NCBI RefSeq assembly: GCF_902498995.1
Contig: NZ_CABVLY010000004.1
Location: 186,001-250,000, forward strand
DNA: 64,000 nt
DNA from: Burkholderia anthina
GTDB taxonomy: Bacteria > Pseudomonadota > Gammaproteobacteria > Burkholderiales > Burkholderiaceae
Reading direction: 5' to 3'
Made by a program: the position numbers and the translations under genes. Shown in pieces: positions 1 to 9,432 of the stretch (positions are counted from its first letter, which is position 1; each line of letters opens with the position of its first letter). The notes below the pieces were generated by a model, which saw nothing but the letters and a program-made list of their open reading frames with translations, made no database searches and was not told the origin of the DNA.

Positions 1-1
1 A

Positions 2-391
2 CGCAACGGCCGCCATGCGGACACGTTCATGTATCGCTTCGACTGGGAATTCGCGTGTTGCGGCGGCCGTTACTCGATTCACGGCGCCGAGATTCCGTTC
101 GTGTTCGGCACGCTCGATTACGCGCTGCCGGCCTGGGATCCCGCCGATTTCCCGCACGCACGCTATGCGGCCGACGCGGGCGACGAACGATTCGCGCTGG
201 CCGCCCGCATGCGGCGCGCGTGGGCCGATTTCGCCCGATTTGGCGATCCGTCCGCTCGCGCCGCCATGGCGTGGCCGCGCTACACGCCGGCGTCGCGTTC
301 GACACGAATCTTCGACCGGATCTGCCGCATCGAGGACGACCCCGATGCCGCGCGCCGGCGCGCATGGCGCGCCGAGCACGCGAGCTCGTGA
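2..391 (+). CDS. Carboxylesterase type B, C-terminal part (5' end outside window)
   Basis: The reading frame is open from the window edge to a TGA at 389-391, giving about 129 residues of a larger protein. The segment YRFDWE, followed by HGAEIPFVFG, is typical of the last quarter of para-nitrobenzyl esterase/carboxylesterase type B enzymes. In that family the histidine of this HGAEIPFVFG-type motif belongs to the catalytic triad. The C-terminal stretch with WADFARFGDP is also family-typical. The nucleophile and N-terminus lie upstream and cannot be judged. A permease gene starts 31 bp downstream on the same strand, so co-transcription is likely. The exact ester substrate is unknown. Confidence 0.8.
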   Translation, partial: RNGRHADTFMYRFDWEFACCGGRYSIHGAEIPFVFGTLDYALPAWDPADFPHARYAADAGDERFALAARMRRAWADFARFGDPSARAAMAWPRYTPASRSTRIFDRICRIEDDPDAARRRAWRAEHASS

Positions 392-422
392 TGCATTTCA
401 CCTTCATCGACAAGGAACCCAC

Positions 423-1868
423 ATGGAGACTTCAGCGACAACCCCGGCATCGGCGCCTTCACGGCCTTTGAACTGGATCGCCATCGTATTTTTCGTGCTC
501 GCCACGAACGGGCCGCTCACCAGCCTCATCGGATGCGTGCCGTATGGCGTCGCGTACGGCAACGGCATCGGCATCGCCGGTTCCTATCTGTGCGTCGGAC
601 TGATCTACCTGCTTTTCTCGGTCGGCTTCACCGCGATGAGCCGTCACGTCCGCAATGCCGGCGCGCTGTACGCATACGTCGGGCAAGGTCTCGGCCGGCC
701 CGCGGGCGTGGGCGCCGCGTTCATGGCCGTGGCGTCCTATTTCGTGATCACGCTCGCGTGCTATGCGCTGCTCGGCTTCTACATCAGCTACTTCATCAGC
801 AGCCTGACCGGCATCGCCGTGCCGTGGTGGCTCAGCACGCTGTGCGCGGCGGCCGTGGTCCACGTGTTCGCGATCAACAACGTGCAGTTCAACGGCGCCG
901 TGCTGTTCCTGCTGATGATCGTCGAGATCGGGCTGATCGTCGCGTTCAACATCAAGGTGGCGGCCACCGGCGGCGGCGTCGAGCACTTCAGCCTCGCGCC
1001 GCTTCATCCGGCGAACGTCTTCACCGGGAAGTTCGGCACGTCGCTGGTGTTCGTGGTGGTGGCCTACATGGGCTTCGAGACGACGGTGATCTACGCGAAC
1101 GATGTCCGGAACCCGGGCCGCTCGGTTCCGATCGCGACCTATGTGAGCGTCGCGGTCATCATGGCGATCTACGTGGTGTCGACGGTGCAGATGTCCAACG
1201 CATTCGGCTATGCCGAGGTCGTCGCCCTCGCGGTCAAGTCGCCCGCGGATCTGTGGTTCGCCGTGACGGAGCGGGTGCTCGGCAAGCAGATGGTGGTGGT
1301 GACCAATGCATTGCTGATCACCAGCATGCTGGCGGCGATCATCAGCTTCAACAACGCGACCGTGCGTTACTGGTATTCGCTCGGCCGCGACGGCATCGCG
1401 TTCAAGTCGCTCGGGCAGCTGAGCGCGAGGAAAGGGCTGCCGATCCGGGCCGCGAACATGCAGTCCGCGATCATGATCGCCCTGATCGTGGTGTTCGCCG
1501 CCTACCGTGTCGATCCGGTGATGGTGATCGCGCCGTATCTCAGCATTCCGTCCGCCATCGGGATCGTGTGCGTGCAGGCGCTGACGGCGCTCGCCGTGAT
1601 CCGGTTCTTCGCGGCCCGACGCGAGCGCGACACGCCGTTCATCCGGTGGGCCGTCTTTCCGGCGGTCAGCTTTGCCGGGTTCGGCTACTTCCTGTACGCG
1701 ATGATCGGCAACGTGTCGCTGATGGCCGGTACGTCGTCGACGATCGTGTCCATACTGCCGTGGACGACACCGGCGGTCGCCGGCGTGGGCGTGGTTTTCG
1801 CCGCATGGCTGCGGCATGCGCGGCCCGAGGTTTATACGCGGCTCGGGCGATTTCTGAACGAGGGCTGA
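423..1868 (+). CDS. APC-superfamily amino acid permease
   Basis: This 481-residue integral membrane protein has about twelve strongly hydrophobic segments and the general layout of amino acid/polyamine/organocation permeases. The first segments carry small-residue-rich helices (VLATNGPLTSLIG) and a later GFETTVIYANDVRNPGR stretch resembles the conserved loop between TM6 and TM7 of amino acid permeases. I chose the ATG at 423 because AAGGA lies about 6 bases upstream and the longer open frame starting at 15 overlaps the esterase. It follows the esterase gene closely and precedes a porin gene, so the three may form an uptake and processing unit. The substrate cannot be assigned from sequence alone. 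Confidence 0.88.
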   Translation: METSATTPASAPSRPLNWIAIVFFVLATNGPLTSLIGCVPYGVAYGNGIGIAGSYLCVGLIYLLFSVGFTAMSRHVRNAGALYAYVGQGLGRPAGVGAAFMAVASYFVITLACYALLGFYISYFISSLTGIAVPWWLSTLCAAAVVHVFAINNVQFNGAVLFLLMIVEIGLIVAFNIKVAATGGGVEHFSLAPLHPANVFTGKFGTSLVFVVVAYMGFETTVIYANDVRNPGRSVPIATYVSVAVIMAIYVVSTVQMSNAFGYAEVVALAVKSPADLWFAVTERVLGKQMVVVTNALLITSMLAAIISFNNATVRYWYSLGRDGIAFKSLGQLSARKGLPIRAANMQSAIMIALIVVFAAYRVDPVMVIAPYLSIPSAIGIVCVQALTALAVIRFFAARRERDTPFIRWAVFPAVSFAGFGYFLYAMIGNVSLMAGTSSTIVSILPWTTPAVAGVGVVFAAWLRHARPEVYTRLGRFLNEG

Positions 1869-1919
1869 CCGGGTCGACGATTCCGGGAACGATATCGATC
1901 CATTAATTTAGGTATCCAT

Positions 1920-3077
1920 ATGAACAATGCATGTCGGCGGTTTTCAATATTGATGTCGGGCGGGCTGGCGTGTGTGGCCGCCGTCGGGCTTTCGACACGC
2001 GATGCGGCAGCGCAGAGCAGCGTCACGCTGTACGGGATCGTGGACGCGGGCGTCACGTGGGTCAGCAATGCCGGCGGTGCAAAGCAGGTGAAGTTCGACG
2101 ACGGCATCTCGTACTTCAATCGGCTTGGCTTCAAGGGCGACGAAGATCTGGGCAACGGCCTGCATGCGGTATTCACGCTGGAATCCGGCTTCAGTCTGGG
2201 CTCGGGGCGCTTCTACGGCGGAGACGGATTCGGGCGGCTCGCGTTCGTCGGGCTGAAAAGCGAGCAGGGAACGTTGACGTTCGGCAACCAGGCCGACATG
2301 ACCAACGAGTTCGTCTATCTGTACGATATCCCGTCGTGGGGGAGCGGCTACGCAATCGGCATGGGGGATTTCGCGAGGATGGAGGGCGATCACCTGACGA
2401 ACGCGGTCAAATACCTGTCGCCGGACATTCACGGGCTGACCTTCGGCGGCATGTATGCGTTCGGCAACGTGGCGGGGAATTTCCATCAGGGAAGCGGATG
2501 GAGCGTCGGTGGGCGCTATACACACGGGGCCTTCAACGCGGGCGCCGCGTATACGGTGCTGAACAATCCGTCGGGGAGCTATGCGTTCGATCCGTATGCG
2601 ATGCTCGGCACAGATACGTTTCTCGGGCAGCCGGTTGCGGCACGCGCGTCGGGCGGCGGTACGCCGGCCGACCTGTATGCCTCGACGCCGTTCCCGGTCG
2701 ACCGCCAGGCGACGCTCGGCGTCGGCGCCGCGTATACGATCGACAAGCTCACGTTGTCCGGGGACTTCACCTATACCGGGATCAAGGCGTTCGGCAAGGC
2801 TTCCTACATGCGGGAGTTTCAGGGCGGAGCAGGGTACAACTTCACGCCGGCGCTGATCCTTTACGGCGGCGTGCAGCATACGCGCTTCGAAGGTCATCAC
2901 TGGAACCAGGCGTCGCTCGGGCTGCACTATTTGCTGTCGGCGAGGACCGATGTTTACCTCTCCGGCGATTACCTTCGCGCGTCGTCGGGTGTCGACGCGG
3001 TCATCGGCTACAGCTTCACGCCTTCGTCGACGCAAACGCAGGCGGATGTCCGGATCGGGATGCGGCATTCGTTCTGA
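1920..3077 (+). CDS. Outer-membrane porin (Gram-negative Porin_4 family)
   Basis: The 385-residue protein has an N-terminal signal peptide (about residues 1-31, ending near AAA|QSS). It is followed by the hallmark start of Burkholderia/Neisseria porins, SSVTLYGIVDAGV, and by FKGDEDLGNGLHAVFTLE. The C-terminus ends in phenylalanine (RIGMRHSF), the expected outer-membrane insertion signal. Length and pattern fit trimeric 16-strand general porins for small hydrophilic solutes. The gene starts 51 bp after the permease stop. An alternative interpretation as a specific channel cannot be excluded. Confidence 0.93.
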   Translation: MNNACRRFSILMSGGLACVAAVGLSTRDAAAQSSVTLYGIVDAGVTWVSNAGGAKQVKFDDGISYFNRLGFKGDEDLGNGLHAVFTLESGFSLGSGRFYGGDGFGRLAFVGLKSEQGTLTFGNQADMTNEFVYLYDIPSWGSGYAIGMGDFARMEGDHLTNAVKYLSPDIHGLTFGGMYAFGNVAGNFHQGSGWSVGGRYTHGAFNAGAAYTVLNNPSGSYAFDPYAMLGTDTFLGQPVAARASGGGTPADLYASTPFPVDRQATLGVGAAYTIDKLTLSGDFTYTGIKAFGKASYMREFQGGAGYNFTPALILYGGVQHTRFEGHHWNQASLGLHYLLSARTDVYLSGDYLRASSGVDAVIGYSFTPSSTQTQADVRIGMRHSF

Positions 3078-3079
3078 CG

Positions 3080-3388
3080 GGCGTCGTGGGCGACAAACAG
3101 GAAAACGGCGGTGTCGTCGAACTGACCGAGGAGGTGCCGTACGTCGCCGTCGCGGCCAACCATCCGCTGGGCAGGAAGCCGTCGCCCGGCATCGCCGACC
3201 TGAAGCATGAAACGTGGGCCATCGACTCGACGTCGAGCGTATTCGGCGACTGCATCGCCGGCTTGTGCCGTCGTGCCGGGTACGAACCGCATATCAACGC
3301 CAAGTGCCGCGGCTTCGAGAGGGGCGGCGCGATGCCGACGTCGGGCGCGATCACGCGCACCCGTCCGCACGGCCGGCAGAAACACTGA
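3080..3388 (+). pseudogene. LysR-type regulator fragment (C-terminal effector domain only)
   Basis: Directly after the porin stop, a frame continues to a TGA at 3386-3388 and encodes VELTEEVPYVAVAANHPL followed by a WAIDSTSS stretch. That pattern is typical of the middle of the effector-binding domain of LysR regulators. There is no start codon with an RBS, no helix-turn-helix and no proper C-terminal subdomain; after about residue 75 the translation loses family character. I read it as a relic truncated at both ends. It is out of frame with the porin, so it is not a porin extension. Confidence 0.55.
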
Positions 3389-3505
3389 ATTCCTTATGCC
3401 GATTCATCGTTAGGCGGACGGCCACCCGCGCGTTACGCTGACGGTTTTGCGCGCCCGCGGCGGCTGCCGGGCGCGCCGATCGTCACTTACCCGCGGAACA
3501 GGAAC

Positions 3506-4528
3506 ATGGAATATCGGCAGCTTGGACGCAACGGCATCAAGATCTCCACACTCACGCTCGGCACGATGATGTTCGGCGGCCCGACGTCGGAAGCCGACGC
3601 GCGTCGCATCATCGACAAGGCATTCGAGCAGGGCGTGAATTCGATCGATACCGCCGACGTCTATGCGGACGGCGAGTCCGAGCGGATCGTCGGCCGCGCG
3701 ATCGCGTCCCGGCGCGACAGTTGGGTGCTCGCGACCAAGTTCGCGAACCCGCAGGGCGCGGGCCCGAACGACCGGGGCGCATCGCGCAAGCATGTCGTGC
3801 AGGCGGTCGAAGCCAGCCTGGCGCGCCTGAACACCGATTACATCGACGTGCTGTATCTGCATCGCGAGGATCACGACACGCCGGTCGAAGAGACCGTGCG
3901 CGCGCTGGGCGACCTGATCCGCGCCGGCAAGCTGCGCTATTACGGGCTGTCGAACCATCGCGCATGGCGGATCGCGGAGTTCAGTCACATCGCGCAGGCG
4001 CTCGGCATCGACGGCCCCGCCGCGAGCCAGCCGCTCTACAACATCGCGAACCGGCAGGCCGAAGCCGAGCAACTGACCGCCGCGCATCGCTACGGGCTGG
4101 GCGTGATTTCATACAGCCCGCTCGCGCGCGGCGTGCTGACCGGCAAATACGAACCGGGTGCGGCGCCGTCGGACGATACGCGCGCCGGCCGTAACGACCG
4201 GCGTCTGCTCGAAACGGAATGGCGGCCGGAGACGATCCAGCTCGCGAGGCGCGTGCAGGCGCATGCGCACGCGCGCGGCGTGCCGGCCAGCCAGTTCGCG
4301 CTCGCGTGGGTGCTGAACAGCCGCTACATCACGTCGACGATCGCCGGGCCGCGCACCGAGGCGCAATGGGACGACTATCTGCCGGCGCTCGATTACCGGC
4401 TCGACGCCGACGACGAGGCCTTCGTCGACGCGCTCGTGCCGACCGGGCATCCGTCGACGCCGGGCTTCAACGATCCGGGCCACCCGTTCTTCGGCCGCGT
4501 GCCGCGCACCGGCGGCGCGCAGCGCTGA
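3506..4528 (+). CDS. Aldo/keto reductase (YajO/Kv-beta-like)
   Basis: This 340-residue TIM-barrel NADPH-dependent oxidoreductase begins MEYRQLGRNGIKIS, typical of the AKR family. The catalytic tetrad is visible: Asp and Tyr in IDTADVYADGESE, Lys in LATKFANP and His in YLHREDHDTP. The second half holds SYSPLARGVLTGKY and the cofactor-binding segment STIAGPRTEAQW. Start ATG 3506 has AGGAA just upstream. It stands alone between the LysR relic and the monooxygenase region. Physiological substrates are probably small carbonyl compounds, but this is not determined. Confidence 0.92.
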   Translation: MEYRQLGRNGIKISTLTLGTMMFGGPTSEADARRIIDKAFEQGVNSIDTADVYADGESERIVGRAIASRRDSWVLATKFANPQGAGPNDRGASRKHVVQAVEASLARLNTDYIDVLYLHREDHDTPVEETVRALGDLIRAGKLRYYGLSNHRAWRIAEFSHIAQALGIDGPAASQPLYNIANRQAEAEQLTAAHRYGLGVISYSPLARGVLTGKYEPGAAPSDDTRAGRNDRRLLETEWRPETIQLARRVQAHAHARGVPASQFALAWVLNSRYITSTIAGPRTEAQWDDYLPALDYRLDADDEAFVDALVPTGHPSTPGFNDPGHPFFGRVPRTGGAQR

Positions 4529-4749
4529 CGGCGCGGCTATCCCGGCGAACGCATGACAAAAGCTGAAATCGGCGTTTCGCGCGCCGGGCGTGCGTTCTTA
4601 TACTTTTCGCATTGCCCGCGCGGCCGCGCCGGTCGTATCGGTCGCACCGCCGGCAGCGATCTCCCTGCATCGCGCGCGTGCCCGCCATCGCTTCCCGGCG
4701 ATGCGCGGCGCCATCGCGCCGCGAACCGACCTTCGCAAAGGACACCCGA

Positions 4750-5967
4750 ATGAATGCCCCTCACGTCTTCGATGCGCGCGACCGCCTGAGCGACGCGCTC
4801 GCCGCGTTGCCCGAGCTTGCCGCCGCGATCGGCGTGGATGCCGCGCAGCGCGAGGCGCGGCGCGAACTGCCGTTCGAAGGCTTCCAGCTGTTTCGACGCT
4901 CCGCGCTCGGCGTGCTGCGCCTCCCGGTCGAACACGGCGGCCTCGACGGCACGCTCGTCGACCTGTTCGACGTGATCGCCACGCTCGCCGCCGCGGATTC
5001 CAATCTCGCGCACGCGCTGCGCATCCATTACGACCAGACCGAAACGCTCCGCCTGTCGCCACGCTCGCCGTTCCACGACGTGCAGCTCGAGCGCGCGCGG
5101 GCCGGTGCGATCTTCGGCGGCGCATCGACCGAGCGCGGCACGTCGCGTCCGGGCGAGAACACGACGGTACTGCGCAAGGATGGCGAGCACTACCGCGTGA
5201 GCGGCCGCAAGTACTACTCGACCGGCACGGCGTTCGCGGATTACGCGCGCATCAACGTGGTGGACGAGACGGGTACCTCCGTTGCCGCGATCATCCCGGT
5301 CGGGCGCGACGGGCTGCAGATCGCCGACGACTGGGACGGGATGGGCCAGCGGATGACGGCGAGCGGCAGCCTGCTGCTCGACGACGTGCAGGTGTTTGCC
5401 GACGAAGTCGCGCACCGCGACGGCACGACGCTCGTCGGCCGTCACACCGGTGCGCTGCGTCAGCTCCATCTCGTCGCGGTCGGCGCGGGGATCGTCCGCA
5501 ACGTCGTGGCCGATGCGCGCCACTATGTGGTGCAGCATGCGCGTCCGGCGCTGCACAGCCCGGCGCCGTCCGCGCGCGAGGATCTGCTGATTCAGCAGGT
5601 GGTCGGCGATCTGTCCGCGCATAGCCATGCGATCGACGCGCTGGTGCGCGAGAACGCGCGCGTGCTGGACCGTTCGGCGGACGCGATTCTCGCCGGCGCG
5701 CCGGATGCCGAGGCGCTCGTGCTCGATGGCGCGCTGGCCACCGCGCGCACCCAGCTCGTCGTCAGCAAACTCGCGCTGCATGCGGCGGAGCGGCTGTTCG
5801 AGGTCGGCGGCGCATCGGCAACCGGGCGCGTGCACAACCTCGATCGCCACTGGCGCAACCTGCGGACGATCTTCAGCCACAACCCGCTGCTGCACAAGGC
5901 GCGGGTCGTCGGCGACTACGAGCTGAACGGCGTGACCACCCACCTGACGGAAGGGCGGGTGTTCTGA
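4750..5967 (+). CDS. SfnB/DszC-like flavin-dependent monooxygenase (acyl-CoA dehydrogenase fold)
   Basis: The 405-residue protein has the three-part acyl-CoA dehydrogenase fold: an N-terminal helical domain, a middle beta-domain with GGASTERGT and VSGRKYYSTG, and a C-terminal helical bundle ending near NLRTIFSHNPLLHKAR. These motifs are typical of the SfnB/SfnC and dibenzothiophene monooxygenase branch, which uses reduced flavin and O2 on organosulfur compounds. AAGGA precedes ATG 4750, which decides the start. It converges on an LLM monooxygenase gene and lies beside an ABC uptake system, suggesting sulfur acquisition. The exact substrate is unknown. Confidence 0.85.
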   Translation: MNAPHVFDARDRLSDALAALPELAAAIGVDAAQREARRELPFEGFQLFRRSALGVLRLPVEHGGLDGTLVDLFDVIATLAAADSNLAHALRIHYDQTETLRLSPRSPFHDVQLERARAGAIFGGASTERGTSRPGENTTVLRKDGEHYRVSGRKYYSTGTAFADYARINVVDETGTSVAAIIPVGRDGLQIADDWDGMGQRMTASGSLLLDDVQVFADEVAHRDGTTLVGRHTGALRQLHLVAVGAGIVRNVVADARHYVVQHARPALHSPAPSAREDLLIQQVVGDLSAHSHAIDALVRENARVLDRSADAILAGAPDAEALVLDGALATARTQLVVSKLALHAAERLFEVGGASATGRVHNLDRHWRNLRTIFSHNPLLHKARVVGDYELNGVTTHLTEGRVF

Positions 5968-6004
5968 TCCCGGCGGCCACGCCGGCCGCGTGTCACGCGC
6001 CCGT

Positions 6005-6028
6005 GCCCGGCGATGCACGTCGCCGGGC
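6005..6028. terminator. Perfect 9-bp hairpin between convergent genes
   Basis: GCCCGGCGA and TCGCCGGGC form a perfect 9-bp stem with a 6-nt loop, midway between the convergent monooxygenase genes. It could act as a bidirectional transcription barrier. There is no T-run on either side, so intrinsic termination is uncertain. Confidence 0.4.
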
Positions 6029-6139
6029 CGTGGCGGCCTTTCCGCACGGCGATGCCGCGCGGCGTCGGGGCAGGGCAACGCAACGCGGCTACCGGCGTTG
6101 CGTCACCGGTCGGGTATCGTGTCGTGCGCGGTGGCGGCG

Positions 6140-7339
6140 TCAGTGCCGCAATCCGGCTTCGCGCAGCAGCGGCAGCACGCGCTCGCCGAAGAAATCGAGA
6201 TCGGGCTTGAAGTCGTAGAAGCTCAACTGCACGCCGTCGATGCCGGCGCGATGCAGGCGCACGATGTAGTCCGCGACTTCCTCGGGCGACCCGGTGATCG
6301 AGATGTTGCCGCCGATCGCACGGGCGGCGGCCTGGGCGCGTTCCTCGAAGCCGCCGCGCCACGCGTGCGCGTCGCTGTCGAAGCGGTGGAAACTGCCTTC
6401 GTCCGCATGCGCGACGATCGCGTCGCGGTATGCGCGCGCTTCGGCCGGCGTTTCGCGGCAGATCACGAGCGGATTGATCAGCGTGCGAATCGTCCGCCCG
6501 TGGGCCGCTGCGGCGGCTTTCACGCGCGCGGCGTGAGCGGGCAGCGCGGCCAGCGCGCGATCGATGTCCGGCCCGGCCGGGCTCGTGATGAACACGACGT
6601 CCGAATAGCGCGCGGCGAACGCGATGCCGGCGTCGGAGCCGGTCGCATTGATCAGCAACGGGCGGCCGTAGCGCGGCTTCGGCGTGACGAACGCACGGTT
6701 CAGGCGCCAGCTCGACAGCGCCGGCTCGAAGCTGAAGTTCTCCGGCTGGGCCCACAGCTGCTGCACCGCGTCGAGGAATTCGGCGGCGAGATCGTAGCGC
6801 CGGTCGTGCTCGATGCGGTGCCATCCGAACATTTCGTGCTCGATCGCACGATGGCCGGTCACGACGTTGATCCCCCAGCGTCCGCGCGAAATATGGTCGA
6901 GCGTCGCCGTGAACTTCGCGAAGTGCAGCGGATGCCACGGCCCGTACAGCACGTGGCTCGTGGCGGCGAGAATGATGCGCTCGGTGCGCGCGGTCAGCGC
7001 GGCGAGCGTCATGAACGAGTCGAGCGCCTGCCCGTCGAACACGCCGCCGTATCCGCCCTTCGGCAGCCACTGCGACAGCGCGAACACGAGGTCGAAGCCG
7101 AGCGCCTCGGCCTTCTCGACGAGTGCGGCGTTGTAGTCGAACGACCAGTCGGTGCCGCGCGGCAGCGTCGACGCGCTCCAGCCGCCGGCCTGGATCGGCA
7201 GGAACAGCCCGAGCATCAGCGGCTGCGCGAACGCGCGCGACACGGGGCTGTCAGGGTAGGCGGCCGGCGAACGGACGTCGACGAAGGAAGACGGGGCGGC
7301 CGGCGCGACGCTGCGCTCGGCCAGTGGGGTGTCGCTCAC
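6140..7339 (-). CDS. LLM-class flavin-dependent monooxygenase (SsuD/SfnG-like)
   Basis: This is a bacterial-luciferase-like TIM barrel of 399 residues. Visible family features are LGLFLPIQAGGWS near the N-terminus, DLVFALSQW, the GRWGINVVTGH segment and PRYGRPLLINATGSDAG, a pattern seen in FMNH2-dependent alkanesulfonate and dimethylsulfone monooxygenases. I chose the GTG at 7339 because AGGACACCC lies just upstream, nearly identical to the RBS region of the monooxygenase gene at 4750. An upstream in-frame ATG at 7372 has no such site. It probably cleaves C-S bonds of an imported organosulfur compound using flavin reduced elsewhere. Confidence 0.88.
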   Translation of the reverse strand: MSDTPLAERSVAPAAPSSFVDVRSPAAYPDSPVSRAFAQPLMLGLFLPIQAGGWSASTLPRGTDWSFDYNAALVEKAEALGFDLVFALSQWLPKGGYGGVFDGQALDSFMTLAALTARTERIILAATSHVLYGPWHPLHFAKFTATLDHISRGRWGINVVTGHRAIEHEMFGWHRIEHDRRYDLAAEFLDAVQQLWAQPENFSFEPALSSWRLNRAFVTPKPRYGRPLLINATGSDAGIAFAARYSDVVFITSPAGPDIDRALAALPAHAARVKAAAAAHGRTIRTLINPLVICRETPAEARAYRDAIVAHADEGSFHRFDSDAHAWRGGFEERAQAAARAIGGNISITGSPEEVADYIVRLHRAGIDGVQLSFYDFKPDLDFFGERVLPLLREAGLRH

Positions 7340-7527
7340 GATGGGTGTCCTGTGCGGTGCGTCGCGCGGCATGCGCGATCGTTCGAACGGCGAAAGCGGC
7401 GCTGCCGCGACGGTGCCGCGCGCAACGCGAAGTGCTGCGCTTGCGCGCCCGAAAAGTTAAGCATGCGAAGCATCGAATCGCCAAAGAACGAATTCTGATT
7501 TTCAATTGAGCGAGCCGGGCGCGCGGC

Positions 7528-9144
7528 TCATGCGGCGAGCCAGACGTCCGCGAGCGTGCCGTTCAACCCGGTGGCGGTCGTCGTGTGGTCGCGCACGCGG
7601 CGATTCGCGATCGTCACCTGCCTGAGCGCGACGAGGTTGATATCCGGCAGCTCGTCTTCGACGATGCGCTGGAAGCGCTGGAACAGCTCGACCCGCTTTG
7701 CGGCATCCGGCTCGACGGCGGCGGCCTCCAGCAGCCGGTCGACTTCCGGGTTCGCATAGTGCGAGCCGTTCGAGAACGGCACGCCACGCTTGAAATTCTT
7801 CGACCAGTACAGCCGCTGCACGCCCGCGGTCGGATCGAAGAAATTGCCCATCGAATTGTTCGTGAAATCGAACGCGCGATCCGTATATACGCGGCGGATA
7901 TAGGTCGGAAAATCCTGCGCGCGGATCGTCACGTCGATCCCGACGCGCGCCAGCGCGGATTTCACGTAATCGGCGACGCGCCGGAATCCGTCGCCGTACG
8001 GCAGGAAATCGTGCGTGAGCGCGAAGCGCTTGCCGTTGGTGCCGCGCGGGTAGCCCGCCGCGTCGAGCAGCGCTTCCGCGCGCCGCGGATCGAACGGATA
8101 CGGCGACGGGCGCGGGTCGTGGAACGGCGAGCCGGGCGCGATCGGCGTCGGCGAGTCGACCGCGTAGCCGTACCAGATCGTGTTGCGGATCACCTTGCGA
8201 TCGAGCGCATGCGCGATCGCCTGACGCACCGGCGGCTTGCCGAGCACCGGATGGTCGAGGTTGAACTCGATCCGCGTCTGCGTGATCGAGTATTCGTAGC
8301 CGCGCGTTTCCAGCTCGAGCGTCGGGTTCGCGCGCAACCGCGCGAGTTCCGACAGCGGCACCGGGCTCTCGCCGCCGAGATCGACCGCGCCCGACTCGAA
8401 TGCGACCGCGCGGGCGGCGGAATCGGGGATGAACTTGACGATCAGCGTGTCGATGTACGGCTTGCCCGCATCCCAGTAGTCCGGATTGCGTTCGTACACG
8501 ACGTGCGAGCCGCGCACCCACTCCTTGAAGCGGAACGGGCCGGTGCCGACCGGCGCCTGGTTGTTCGGGTGCGACGCGACGTTCTGCGCGGTCGCGTCCT
8601 TGTACAGATGCTTCGGCACGATCGGCGATTCGGCGGCGTCGAACGCGCGCAACAGATACGGCGACGGCTTCGACAGCACGACCACGACGGTCCAGTCGTC
8701 CGGCGTGCGCAATTCGGCGACGTTCGCGAACGTGCCGCGGCCGCGCGGATGCGCGCCCTTCAGCAAGCCGATCGAGAACGCGACGTCGGCCGACGTGAAC
8801 GGTCGGCCGTCATGCCACTTGACGCCGCGGCGCAGCGTGAAGCGGTATTGCAGCCCATCCGGGCTGACCTGCCACGCGGTCGCGAGCTGCGGCTTCGGCT
8901 GCAGATCGAAGCCGTATGCGAGCAGCCCTTCGTTCGTCTTGGCGCTGGTCTTCAGCGTCGAGCCCGCCGTGTTCGCGATCGAAAGCAGCGTCGGCGGTTC
9001 CGGCTCGACAAGGAGCGTGAGCGCGCCACCGCGACGGGGCGGCGCGCCGGCCGCCCGTGCATGGGGCACGGTGAACGAAAACGGAGCGGCGGCGATTAGC
9101 GAGCCGGTCAGCGCGACGAAGCGGCGGCGATCATGACGTGCCAT
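7528..9144 (-). CDS. ABC transporter solute-binding protein, family 5 (peptide/opine/nickel type)
   Basis: The 538-residue exported binding protein has a Tat-like leader (RHDRRRFVALTG followed by a hydrophobic stretch and an Ala-rich cleavage region). The mature part has the SBP_bac_5 signature FTLRRGVKWHDGRPFTSADV near residue 90 and many DppA/OppA-like features. The ATG at 9144 is preferred over an upstream ATG at 9213 because it places the twin-arginine signal at the N-terminus and matches the paralogue at 9433. It lies downstream of a divergent promoter shared with that paralogue. Ligand unknown; context suggests an organosulfur compound. Confidence 0.92.
   Translation of the reverse strand: MARHDRRRFVALTGSLIAAAPFSFTVPHARAAGAPPRRGGALTLLVEPEPPTLLSIANTAGSTLKTSAKTNEGLLAYGFDLQPKPQLATAWQVSPDGLQYRFTLRRGVKWHDGRPFTSADVAFSIGLLKGAHPRGRGTFANVAELRTPDDWTVVVVLSKPSPYLLRAFDAAESPIVPKHLYKDATAQNVASHPNNQAPVGTGPFRFKEWVRGSHVVYERNPDYWDAGKPYIDTLIVKFIPDSAARAVAFESGAVDLGGESPVPLSELARLRANPTLELETRGYEYSITQTRIEFNLDHPVLGKPPVRQAIAHALDRKVIRNTIWYGYAVDSPTPIAPGSPFHDPRPSPYPFDPRRAEALLDAAGYPRGTNGKRFALTHDFLPYGDGFRRVADYVKSALARVGIDVTIRAQDFPTYIRRVYTDRAFDFTNNSMGNFFDPTAGVQRLYWSKNFKRGVPFSNGSHYANPEVDRLLEAAAVEPDAAKRVELFQRFQRIVEDELPDINLVALRQVTIANRRVRDHTTTATGLNGTLADVWLAA
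8714..8926 (-). repeat. Inverted repeat copy 1, inside solute-binding protein gene
   Basis: About 213 bp of this gene matches 9648-9860 in inverted orientation with no indel (coordinates sum to 18574) and very few mismatches in its central 120 bp. The rest of the two genes is clearly more diverged. Confidence 0.75.
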
Positions 9145-9220
9145 GGGCGATAGCGGTAGGGGCGAGTGAAGGGTGGCCACATGGTGCGTCGTTCGCGGCG
9201 GCCGCCGAACCAAGCATTTT

Positions 9221-9234
9221 TGCTATGGATAGCA
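9221..9234. promoter_or_regulatory. Palindrome TGCTAT-GG-ATAGCA in the divergent promoter region
   Basis: Perfect 6-bp arms with a 2-nt centre lie in the 288-bp gap between the two divergent solute-binding protein genes, 77 bp from one start and 199 bp from the other. It is a candidate operator. No specific regulator is implied by the sequence. Confidence 0.35.
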
Positions 9235-9432
9235 CGCATGGGCAGGGTGCCGCGCGGGCGCCGGAAGCGGTGCGTCCGCGGCGGAGCGAGCCTGTCACCG
9301 CGCCCGGGCGTCATAACGATAGCTGCAACGATTGGTTCGCTCGTCGGGATCCGGTTGCTAGGATTTTTCGTCCGCCTGCCGTGTTCGACGCGCACAGGCT
9401 TCACATGATCCCGGCAACCGGAACGTTATCGA

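Noticed and set aside
459-1817. Minus-strand open frame of about 450 codons opposite the APC permease
   Set aside because: Charged, histidine-rich low-complexity translation; the plus strand encodes a clear membrane transporter.
3449-3476. Hairpin GCGCGCCCG/CGGGCGCGC before the aldo/keto reductase gene
   Set aside because: No T-run on either side, and in DNA this GC-rich such stems arise by chance.
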